The position numbers and the translations under genes are program-made. From Myxococcaceae bacterium (GTDB lineage: Bacteria; Myxococcota; Myxococcia; Myxococcales; Myxococcaceae), in the NCBI GenBank assembly GCA_018262385.1, contig JAGSPQ010000326.1, positions 1 to 5,332 of the forward strand: 5,332 nt of DNA, in the 5' to 3' direction. The notes under the pieces were generated by a model. It searched no databases. It was not told where the DNA came from and was given only the letters and a program-made list of their open reading frames with translations. Shown here piece after piece: positions 1 to 5,332 of this stretch; the stretch's first letter is position 1, and each line of letters opens with the position of its first letter.

Positions 1-1406
1 CGGTTCTCGCCTTCCAGGGGGAACCGGCGCTGATACTTCACCTTCAGCTCGGCCTTCGCGTCCGGCAGCTTGAGCTGGCCGGCGAGCTTGGCTCCCTCGC
101 TGCCGCCGAAGATCCGCCCCACCAACCGGGTGGCCCGATCGCTGAGCCCGACTTCCGCATCGAGCTTCGCGGTCAGCGAGGTCACCAGCTCGGGCTTGCC
201 CTGACGAAACTCGATCCGCGCCGACTCCTGGAGCTCGGCCTTTGCTTCGGCGCCAAGCGACCTCTTGAGGAAGGGAGCATCGAAGCGCTTGCCGGCGGCG
301 GCGAGGCCCTTCGGCCCGAGCTCGACCGCGCTCAGGTGTTTCTCGAACACGCTTCGCACCTGCGGGTCGAGCGCGGTCAGCGCGCCGACGGCGGATCCCT
401 CCATCACCTGCTTCACCCGCTCCGCCGCGACCGCTGCTTCCTCGGCGCTCTGGAAGGTGAAGGAGGCCCTGCCGTCGATCCCGCCCATCAACTCGAGCGC
501 CGGCAGCTTGAGTCCAGCCAGACACTGGGCGTCGACCTCGACCGCGAACTCGGGCCTGCCGTCGACCTGTTCGCACTTCACTTCGATGCTCCCCTTCACC
601 TTGATCGATTCTCCGAACGACGCGCCGGCCTCGATCTCGAGCTTCGCCTCCTCGCCCGGGCGGAGGTTCTGGATCCGCGCGGACAGGTCGAGGCCTTCCC
701 GCTTGTCGGCGAGGTACTCGCTGGCCGTCGCTCCGACGCCTTCAGCCCACGAATGGGTGAGCGAGCCGCGCAGCACGTCGTGGGTTCCCGGCTCACGCAG
801 CTCGCTCGCGACCTCGCCCGGCTTCGCGTTGGCGGTCCTGGCGTATCCCTCGAAGGCGTCGCGGTAGGCGCGGGCCGAGAGGAGGTTCGCGTCGCGCACC
901 AGCGCCTGGGTCGGCTCGGGCAGGTGCGGGTCGTTGCGCAGCAGCGCGGGAGCCCTCGGCGCGCAGCTGCCGGTGGACCGCGGCTCCTGGCTCGGCTCGC
1001 GGGTCAGGTGGCTCTTCGCTTCGGCCAGCTTGATGAACGCGCCCCGCTGCGCCGGCGTCATCTCTTCGAAGAACTTCTCGAGGTCGCCTTCCACCCCGTT
1101 CATCGCCGCGCCGAACGCCGGAGCCGAGAGGTGCTTCATCGCGTCGAGGATCTTCTCGACGTTTCCGTCGGCCACCACCCAGCCTTTGCCCCACTCTTCC
1201 TTCCAGACCTTCTCGAACCCTTCGACTTCCTGGTGGACCCAGTTGGCCGCGGCGGAGGTGCCTTCCGCTGGCTTGAAGGCGCTCACCTGCGACCGCGCCG
1301 CGGGGCGTCCCGGCTCGGGCCGAGGCGCGACCTCGGGAGCAGGCGGGTCGTCGATCGAAGCGTGAAAGGAGCTGGAGGTCGCGTCGGCAGCGATCGCACG
1401 GGTCAT
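1..1406 (-). CDS. Uncharacterised large protein B, related to the 490-aa protein upstream (C-terminus cut by window edge)
   Basis: The frame is open from an ATG at 1406 to the left edge, giving 468 residues and no stop, so the C-terminus is missing. I do not recognise a named family. The start is supported by GGAGAG five bases upstream and by its place 24 bp after the lipoprotein stop. Residues 1-50 are Ala/Pro/Ser-rich and look disordered, with no signal peptide. Residues 55-135 are helical and Trp-rich and contain a block (about 93-131, core DLEKFFEEMTPAQRGAF) that resembles residues 91-131 of protein A. Residues 165-235 look helical. Residues 240-310 have alternating charged/hydrophobic residues typical of beta-strands and include NLRPGEEAKLEIEAG, a pattern I associate with uncharacterised myxobacterial proteins. 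Residues 320-375 are helical again, and from 384 onward beta-like segments return. Cysteines are few (148, 278, 295) and no catalytic motif is visible. A structural, binding or effector role is possible but unproven. Confidence 0.85.
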   Translation of the reverse strand, partial: MTRAIAADATSSSFHASIDDPPAPEVAPRPEPGRPAARSQVSAFKPAEGTSAAANWVHQEVEGFEKVWKEEWGKGWVVADGNVEKILDAMKHLSAPAFGAAMNGVEGDLEKFFEEMTPAQRGAFIKLAEAKSHLTREPSQEPRSTGSCAPRAPALLRNDPHLPEPTQALVRDANLLSARAYRDAFEGYARTANAKPGEVASELREPGTHDVLRGSLTHSWAEGVGATASEYLADKREGLDLSARIQNLRPGEEAKLEIEAGASFGESIKVKGSIEVKCEQVDGRPEFAVEVDAQCLAGLKLPALELMGGIDGRASFTFQSAEEAAVAAERVKQVMEGSAVGALTALDPQVRSVFEKHLSAVELGPKGLAAAGKRFDAPFLKRSLGAEAKAELQESARIEFRQGKPELVTSLTAKLDAEVGLSDRATRLVGRIFGGSEGAKLAGQLKLPDAKAELKVKYQRRFPLEGEN

Positions 1407-1411
1407 CGGGG

Positions 1412-1417
1412 CTCTCC
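1412..1417 (-). promoter_or_regulatory. Ribosome binding site of protein B
   Basis: On the minus strand GGAGAG is followed by the five-base spacer CCCCG and then ATG at 1406. It lies in the 24-bp gap after the lipoprotein stop codon. This fixes the start and fits co-translation from one operon transcript. Confidence 0.7.
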
Positions 1418-1430
1418 GGGAGTTCGGTGG

Positions 1431-2054
1431 TTAGAGGGAGATCGTTCCGGCGTGGATGGGCCGCGACTCGACGAGCTGGAGGCCAGGCGTGAGGTCGACC
1501 TTGATTCCGGCCAGCACCGCCTCGATCTCCTTCGTCTGGTCGGCCGCGGCCGTCTCCACCGCGACGCAGGCCCAGAACCCCTGGCGGCAGCGGGCGGTGA
1601 CGACCCGGGTGTCTTTGAGCCCCAGCGCATCGATCCCGACCCGAGCTTCCCGGGCGATGGTGATCGCGTCCGCCGAGGTCCGGGCTGCCTGGGAGAACAG
1701 CAAGCGGACCCCTTCGGCCGGGCGGGGCCGCTGCTCGTCGAGGATCAGCTCCCACTCCCACAGGTCAGCCAGCGCGCACTCGCCGGCGTTGGCCGCGCGG
1801 GCGTTCTCGCGAAGGAGGTTGGGCTTCTGTGACGCCTCCACATTGCCAAGCGAGCCGACGCTCGAGATCGCCTCGGCGTTGGTGAGCTTCGGGGTGGCGG
1901 TCAGGAAGACGCGCTCGACGTACTGCTCCGAAGTCTCTCCCTTCTGGCGCGGCATCGAGGCCGGGGCGTCGCAGAACGCCTTCATGTCGCTGCGGTAGGA
2001 GGTGCAGCCAGTCGAGATCAGCGCGGCGAGTGCAAGGACAGACGGGGGGTGCAT
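1431..2054 (-). CDS. Predicted lipoprotein, 207 aa, uncharacterised
   Basis: The protein begins with a short hydrophobic stretch (MHPPSVLALAALISTGC) ending in a lipobox-like S-T-G-C, so Cys17 is the likely lipidated residue. Thr follows at +2, so there is no Asp inner-membrane retention signal of the E. coli kind. The n-region is unusual in lacking Lys or Arg; His2 is the only candidate positive charge. Residues 24-100 form a mostly helical part with C28 and C93 (core GECALADLWEWE). This arrangement, an early Cys-Asp-Ala and a later Cys-x-Leu-Ala-Asp, resembles small lipoproteins I associate with Myxococcota, but I cannot name the family. Residues 115-207 form a second part with Cys156 and Cys163, which could pair in an oxidising periplasm. 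The ATG has GGAG six bases upstream. The gene lies 50 bp after the membrane-protein gene and 24 bp before protein B, so it is very likely co-transcribed with both. Its role is unknown; location at the envelope is the main inference. Confidence 0.85.
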   Translation of the reverse strand: MHPPSVLALAALISTGCTSYRSDMKAFCDAPASMPRQKGETSEQYVERVFLTATPKLTNAEAISSVGSLGNVEASQKPNLLRENARAANAGECALADLWEWELILDEQRPRPAEGVRLLFSQAARTSADAITIAREARVGIDALGLKDTRVVTARCRQGFWACVAVETAAADQTKEIEAVLAGIKVDLTPGLQLVESRPIHAGTISL

Positions 2055-2060
2055 GGAAAG

Positions 2061-2064
2061 CTCC
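2061..2064 (-). promoter_or_regulatory. Ribosome binding site of the lipoprotein gene
   Basis: On the minus strand GGAG is followed by the six-base spacer CTTTCC and then ATG at 2054. The rest of the 50-bp gap up to 2104 is pyrimidine-rich on the coding strand. I see no terminator hairpin there, which favours read-through from the upstream gene. Confidence 0.65.
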
Positions 2065-2104
2065 AGTGAGTGAAACGTGAGGGAGGGAAAGGGACGGCGG
2101 AAGG

Positions 2105-2719
2105 TCAGTCGGCTTCGCGAACGAGGACCCAGGAACCGACGTGTTCGGTCTCGCGCACCTGTTCGATCGACGGAGGCGCCTGGAGGTTCACCAGCGCGAG
2201 GCCAAACCGGCTGGCAAGGGTGTGGGCCAGGCGCTCGGCTTCAAGCTGGCTCCGGAATGCGCCCAGTCGCCAGCTGACGGACTCGCCGACCAGGGCAACC
2301 CGGTAGTTGTACCGGACGACGATCGCCTCTGGGCCGTCGTCCAATTCGGAGTCAGCGGGAATGTAGATGGTGTCGCGGTCGAGGCTGCGGTCGTAGTCGC
2401 AGACCACACTTGCGAAGCTCGAAAGAGGGACGCTGGTTCGGGTGAGGAACGCCAGCGGGCCCGCGGAGCGAATCACCTCGTGCGGGCGGATCTCGAAGCG
2501 GATTCGCCAGCAGAGCAGCAGCGCCAGCAGAATCGCGAACCCCGTCGCCACTGCCGCGGGCCAGGGGCCTGAGCTCCAGGCCGCGATGCCCGAAGGGACC
2601 ACCGTCAGCACGGTCAGAGCCCGAACGAGGACTCTCGGTGCCCGGTTCCAGCGCCAAAGCTGGGTTCGGGTGACGAGGACCCGGCGCTCATCGGCGACTT
2701 CCCGCCACTGGTCAGCCAC
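2105..2719 (-). CDS. Two-pass membrane protein with PH-like soluble domain, 204 aa
   Basis: Two hydrophobic segments stand out: about residues 30-49 (LVRALTVLTVVPSGIAAW) and 53-71 (WPAAVATGFAILLALLLCW). A short N-terminal polar part precedes them and about 130 soluble residues follow. Right after the second segment comes RFEIRPHEVIRSAGPLAFL, then a TSVPLSSFASVV stretch. This order, a membrane hairpin followed by strand-turn-strand and an 'I/VPLSSFxxV' element, is typical of small bacterial membrane proteins with a pleckstrin-homology-like fold. The later segment SQLEAERLAHTLASRFGL matches the closing amphipathic helix of such proteins. No catalytic residues are evident. The start is a GTG at 2719 that overlaps the stop of protein A by 8 bp (GTGGCTGA), which suggests translational coupling and a linked function. 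GGTGA six bases upstream can serve as the ribosome site. The PH-like assignment rests on pattern only. Function is unknown; a membrane-associated partner of the neighbouring proteins is plausible. Confidence 0.85.
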   Translation of the reverse strand: MADQWREVADERRVLVTRTQLWRWNRAPRVLVRALTVLTVVPSGIAAWSSGPWPAAVATGFAILLALLLCWRIRFEIRPHEVIRSAGPLAFLTRTSVPLSSFASVVCDYDRSLDRDTIYIPADSELDDGPEAIVVRYNYRVALVGESVSWRLGAFRSQLEAERLAHTLASRFGLALVNLQAPPSIEQVRETEHVGSWVLVREAD

Positions 2720-4184
2720 GGCCGTTCACCCGGGTGGTCCACTCCTGCTCCGTCCAGCCGAGGCGGCGGTAGGTGTCGTGTGCCTTCGGGCCGAGCTCCT
2801 TCCATTCCTTGCCGCTGATCAGCTCGGGCGGAGTGTTCCACACGCCCACGCCGTTCAGCCCATGGCGGGCGTTCGCTTCGCTCAACCCCTGCATGCCCAG
2901 CGCGGCCTGGAGCGTGATGCTGTCCTCTCCCGACTTGAGGGTCGCTTTCATTCCTCCGCCGAACTCCGCCTTGGCCGAATCGTAGAAGGCGTAGCCGCCC
3001 GCACTGTCTTTCGCGGGTATCGAGGCGTCGATTTGGCCCCGTCCCTTCTCGTAGGTGACGCCCGAACCGACGAGCTGCGCCTTGAGCTTGGTGATTCTCC
3101 CACCGGCGGTCGTCTCGAGCTCGAACTTCGGCTTGAGCTTCGAATGCGGGTCATCGCTCGTGATGGCGACCGCCACCTTGTCGCCTTTCATCGCCACGCT
3201 GGCTCCGCCCCCGTGGACCCCCACCGTCGTCGTCCCCTTCGAGTCGAGCCCGACCAGGAAGCCGTTGGGCAGCTTCACCTTGCCCCCTGCCTTCCCCTCG
3301 GCCTTGCCGCTCTCGTCGATGCGCCCGCTCGCCTCGAGGCTCACCTTCTTGCTCACCGCGTCGACCTCGACCTTGCCCTCGACGAAGACGCTGCCGGCGC
3401 GCGCTTCGCCGATGAAGTCAGACAGCTTGTCGCTGACCGCCTTGTGAAGCCGCGCGTCACTCGGAAATCGATGGGCGCCGAGCCACTCGGCAGACAGCTG
3501 GTTGGAGCGGGGGTGCGAGGCGGAGATCCCGTCGGGCACGAACTCGACCCGGGCGGGAGGACCCATTGCGCGCAGCCCCGCCCCGCTGGTGCAGGCTTTG
3601 GCTGCCGCTTCGTACCGATCGAAGTACGCCTGCTGCGCGCCGTAGAAGCTGCCGGCGGCGTCGAGGTTGCTCTGATTGGCCGCCTGCGCCAGGGCGAGCG
3701 GAGCACTCTGGGGGATCGAATAGGTGCTCGGCATCGCCGGTGGCTGGAGCGGCCCGCCAACCGGGTGTCCCGCCTGCCGCTGAAGGGCGCCCTTGCGGAC
3801 CGCGGTGTCGAGGAACGCGGTCTTCTGCTCGGGCGAGAGTTGGCCGACGAAGCGCTCCAGCGTTCCGCTCTGCTCGAGCTTGCCGAGCACGGCGGAGAAC
3901 TCGCGCGCGGGCAGCTTGCTCAGCTCTTTCTGCGCGAGGTCGGGCCGGTTGCTCTCGAAGATCCCGGGGTGGACGTATCCCTTGATCAGATCGGTCGAGG
4001 CGTTGACCAGGTCGGCGTCGATCGGCCGCGCGGCGGACTGCGGCGCCGGGTGCGACTCGACCTGGTTTGCGGAAGGCCTGGGGACCGCCTTGGGCGCCGG
4101 CTTCGAGGTGGGGGCGGCAGGGGCTTCAGGCTCGTTGCTGACCGCCGAAAAGGAGGATGCTTCGCTGCGCCGAACCGAGGTCAT
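2712..4184 (-). CDS. Uncharacterised large protein A, 490 aa, beta-rich, first gene of the cassette
   Basis: I do not recognise a named family. The ATG at 4184 is preferred because GGAG lies five bases upstream; a GTG two codons earlier overlaps that site. Residues 1-55 are Pro/Ala/Ser-rich and look disordered, with no signal peptide. Residues 56-135 are helical and hold the block TLERFVGQLSPEQKTAF (108-124) that matches protein B. Residues 136-160 are a Pro-rich linker and 160-200 an Ala-rich helical part. Residues 262-435 are Gly/Lys/Glu/Asp-rich with regularly alternating hydrophobic residues (for example SVFVEGKVEVD and KVSLEASGRID), suggesting a long antiparallel beta-sheet or barrel-like body. 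The C-terminus (449-482) changes character: WNTPPELISGKEWKELG, then LGWTEQEW, a short helical Trp-rich module. A single cysteine (198) is seen. The stop overlaps the start of the membrane-protein gene by 8 bp, and this is the first gene of the minus-strand operon. No enzymatic motif is visible; an exported, structural or effector-like role is only a guess. Confidence 0.88.
   Translation of the reverse strand: MTSVRRSEASSFSAVSNEPEAPAAPTSKPAPKAVPRPSANQVESHPAPQSAARPIDADLVNASTDLIKGYVHPGIFESNRPDLAQKELSKLPAREFSAVLGKLEQSGTLERFVGQLSPEQKTAFLDTAVRKGALQRQAGHPVGGPLQPPAMPSTYSIPQSAPLALAQAANQSNLDAAGSFYGAQQAYFDRYEAAAKACTSGAGLRAMGPPARVEFVPDGISASHPRSNQLSAEWLGAHRFPSDARLHKAVSDKLSDFIGEARAGSVFVEGKVEVDAVSKKVSLEASGRIDESGKAEGKAGGKVKLPNGFLVGLDSKGTTTVGVHGGGASVAMKGDKVAVAITSDDPHSKLKPKFELETTAGGRITKLKAQLVGSGVTYEKGRGQIDASIPAKDSAGGYAFYDSAKAEFGGGMKATLKSGEDSITLQAALGMQGLSEANARHGLNGVGVWNTPPELISGKEWKELGPKAHDTYRRLGWTEQEWTTRVNGRG
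2726..2730 (-). promoter_or_regulatory. Ribosome binding site of the membrane-protein gene, inside the end of gene A
   Basis: On the minus strand GGTGA, the 3' half of an extended Shine-Dalgarno sequence, is followed by six bases (ACGGCC) and a GTG start. The site lies within the last codons of the upstream gene. It supports the GTG start and, with the 8-bp overlap, re-initiation by ribosomes finishing gene A. Confidence 0.5.
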
Positions 4185-4189
4185 GGGCA

Positions 4190-4193
4190 CTCC
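4190..4193 (-). promoter_or_regulatory. Ribosome binding site of protein A; decides ATG over the upstream GTG
   Basis: On the minus strand GGAG is followed by TGCCC and ATG at 4184, an optimal five-base spacing. The alternative GTG at 4190 shares its first G with this site and so cannot use it. The protein therefore most likely starts MTSVRRS rather than two residues earlier. Confidence 0.7.
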
Positions 4194-4222
4194 GTCAGAG
4201 GGGGACGGGCCGTCGGTTGAGC

Positions 4223-4272
4223 AGCGGCCGGGCCAGCACCAACTGCCCGAAACGATTGGCCCGCCGGCCGCT
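4223..4272. repeat. GC-rich inverted repeat in the leader of the minus-strand operon
   Basis: The left arm AGCGGCCGG (4223-4231) is perfectly complementary to the right arm CCGGCCGCT (4264-4272). Beyond a three-base bulge (4261-4263), GCC at 4232-4234 also pairs with GGC at 4258-4260, leaving a 23-base loop. It lies about 39-88 bases upstream of the ATG of protein A. It could be a hairpin in the 5' leader or an operator. It lacks a T-run, so an intrinsic terminator is unlikely. In sequence this GC-rich, a nine-base stem can arise by chance. Confidence 0.35.
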
Positions 4273-4375
4273 TCGCCTACCAGCCCGGTGAGACGGTACG
4301 TCCCGCGGGCGGATCAGCCGCGCGCCGCGCCTACCTTTCCGCAGGCCGGCGAAAGCTCTGTGAGATGTTCGGCCG

Positions 4376-5332
4376 GTGAGCCGCTCTCGCGTCTTCGTCA
4401 CCCGCCGGATCGCCGAGCCTGCGCTGAACCGCCTGGCCGCCTCGGTCGAGCTCGACGTGTGGGACGGTGCGATCCCGCCTCCCCCGGAAGTGGTGCGCGA
4501 GCGGGTGCGCGGCTGCGACGGTCTGTTGTGCCTGCTCACCGAGCGAATCGACGGGCCGGTGCTCGAGGCCGGCAAGTCGCTGAAGGTGGTGAGCAACATG
4601 GCGGTCGGGGTGGACAACGTCGACGTCGCGGCCTGCACCGCGCGGCGAATCCCGGTGGGGCACACGCCGGGGGTGCTGACCGAGGCGACCGCCGACTTCG
4701 CGTTCGCGCTGCTGCTCGGAGCGGCGCGCCGGCTGGTGGAAGGCGACGCGTTCGCGCGATCCGGAAACTGGAAGACCTGGGATCCGGGATTGCTGCTCGG
4801 CAAGGAAGTGCACGGCGCGACGCTCGGCCTCGCAGGCTTCGGAGCAATCGGCCAGGCAGTGGCGCGCCGCGCGCTCGCGTTCGGGATGCGGGTGTTGGCG
4901 TGCAGCCGCTCGCCGCGCGCGAGCCCGGGCGTGGAGTGGGTCGACAAGCAGACGTTGCTCGCCGAGGCGGACTTCCTTTCGCTGCACCTGCCGCTCACCG
5001 CGCAGACCCGGCACTGGCTCGGCGCCGCGGAGCTGGCGCGGATGAAGAGCACCGCGGTGCTGATCAACACCGCCCGCGGCGGCGTGGTGGATCAGCGGGC
5101 GCTGGTCGAGGCGCTGAGGGCCGGTCGGCCGGGCTTCGCGGCGCTCGACGTCACCGACCCCGAGCCGCCGGCCGCCAATGAGCCGCTGCTGGGGCTGACG
5201 AACGTGCTGCTCGCTCCGCACCTCGGTAGCGCGACGGTCGAGACGCGCACCCGGATGGCGATGCTGGCGGTCGACAATCTGCTCGCGGTGCTCGAGGGGC
5301 GCCGGCCGCCGCACGTGGTGAACCCGGAGGTG
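4376..5332 (+). CDS. D-2-hydroxyacid dehydrogenase, glyoxylate/hydroxypyruvate reductase type (last few residues beyond window)
   Basis: This enzyme family reversibly reduces 2-oxoacids such as glyoxylate or hydroxypyruvate to D-2-hydroxyacids in the cytoplasm. The window gives 319 residues without a stop. The family is usually about 320-330 long, so little is missing. Residues 72-84 (VSNMAVGVDNVDV) and 97-113 (TPGVLTEATADFAFALL) are typical of the glyoxylate reductase branch. The Rossmann motif GFGAIG is at 154-159. Catalytic residues are all present: Arg234 in NTARGGVVDQ, Glu263 in DVTDPEPP and His282 in APHLGSAT. After the second Rossmann strand the sequence is CSRSPR (176-181), with Arg in place of the Asp that selects NAD, so NADPH preference is likely. 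The start is GTG at 4376: an in-frame TGA at 4361-4363 rules out anything further upstream. The ribosome site is weak (GAGA about ten bases upstream). It is transcribed away from the minus-strand cassette, and no functional link to it is evident. The exact substrate cannot be fixed from sequence, so I give no gene symbol. Confidence 0.95.
   Translation, partial: MSRSRVFVTRRIAEPALNRLAASVELDVWDGAIPPPPEVVRERVRGCDGLLCLLTERIDGPVLEAGKSLKVVSNMAVGVDNVDVAACTARRIPVGHTPGVLTEATADFAFALLLGAARRLVEGDAFARSGNWKTWDPGLLLGKEVHGATLGLAGFGAIGQAVARRALAFGMRVLACSRSPRASPGVEWVDKQTLLAEADFLSLHLPLTAQTRHWLGAAELARMKSTAVLINTARGGVVDQRALVEALRAGRPGFAALDVTDPEPPAANEPLLGLTNVLLAPHLGSATVETRTRMAMLAVDNLLAVLEGRRPPHVVNPEV

Larger units (their letters stand above)
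4185..4375. promoter_or_regulatory. Divergent intergenic region expected to carry promoters for both transcription units
   Basis: This is the only sizeable gap in the window (191 bp). It separates the start of the minus-strand operon from the start of the plus-strand dehydrogenase, so promoters for both directions should lie here. I found no convincing -35/-10 pair on either strand. A TTGAGC at 4217-4222 resembles a -35 element but lacks a suitable partner. The gap holds an inverted repeat at 4223-4272 and a short perfect palindrome CCCGCGGG at 4302-4309. I see no tRNA, other RNA gene or small gene with a good ribosome site here. Confidence 0.5.

Noticed and set aside
336..1832. Long plus-strand open frame of about 498 codons opposite protein B and the lipoprotein gene
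   Set aside because: It runs across two well-supported minus-strand genes and their gap. The product is Arg/Leu/Gly/Asp-rich with no domain pattern. Open antisense frames of this size are common in high-GC genes.
1..4184. Polymorphic toxin/immunity cassette as a firm call
   Set aside because: Long leaderless proteins with small partners recall such systems, but I see no known toxin domain, no secretion marker domain and no recognised immunity family, so it stays a hypothesis.
4185..4190. GTG at 4190 as the start of protein A, two codons before the ATG
   Set aside because: The GGAG ribosome site overlaps this GTG, so it has no usable spacing; the ATG at 4184 has an ideal one.
2442..4220. Plus-strand open frame of about 592 codons opposite the membrane-protein gene and protein A
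   Set aside because: It is antisense to two coupled genes with good starts and ribosome sites. Its own product is Arg/Leu-rich without recognisable motifs, so it is a composition artefact.
3793..5181. Plus-strand frame crossing from protein A into the dehydrogenase region
   Set aside because: It spans the divergent intergenic gap and is out of frame with the real dehydrogenase. Its product is Arg/Ala/Gly-rich low-complexity sequence.
4331..5314. Minus-strand open frames opposite the dehydrogenase
   Set aside because: The plus strand encodes all motifs and catalytic residues of a D-2-hydroxyacid dehydrogenase; the opposite frames are shadows.
1..5332. CRISPR array, transposon ends, integrase, tRNA or rRNA gene
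   Set aside because: No regularly spaced direct repeats, transposase-like frames, cloverleaf-like segments or rRNA-like stretches were seen; nearly all of the window is explained by five protein genes.

Overview
The window is high-GC DNA (roughly two thirds G+C or more) with strong codon-position bias. It is tightly packed with bacterial genes and has only one intergenic gap of any size. Base composition, alanine/proline-rich uncharacterised proteins without signal peptides, and a lipoprotein of a type I associate with Myxococcota/Deltaproteobacteria suggest a myxobacterium-like organism. That is an inference from style, not a taxonomic proof.

Layout: positions 1-4184 hold four genes, all on the minus strand, that look like one operon transcribed right to left. 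In transcription order they are: (A) a 490-residue uncharacterised protein (4184-2712); (2) a 204-residue protein with two membrane segments and a PH-like soluble part, whose GTG start overlaps the stop of A by 8 bp; (3) a 207-residue predicted lipoprotein (2054-1431), 50 bp further on; and (B) a second large uncharacterised protein, 24 bp further on, that starts at 1406 and runs off the left edge (468 residues seen). A and B look like diverged relatives. Both have a similar short N-terminal leader, a Pro/Ala-rich linker, a matching helical block, and long stretches of charged, alternating-pattern residues typical of beta-strands. Neither has a signal peptide or a recognised catalytic motif.

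Positions 4185-4375 form the only sizeable intergenic gap. It lies between divergent genes, should hold promoters for both, and contains a GC-rich inverted repeat. To its right, on the plus strand, is a nearly complete D-2-hydroxyacid dehydrogenase of the glyoxylate/hydroxypyruvate reductase type (4376 to the window end). It has an intact cofactor-binding motif and the Arg/Glu/His catalytic residues, and is an ordinary housekeeping-type enzyme.

The possibly novel part is the minus-strand cassette: two related soluble proteins bracketing a small membrane protein and a lipoprotein. Its function cannot be read from sequence alone. An envelope-associated or exported system is a reasonable hypothesis and nothing more.
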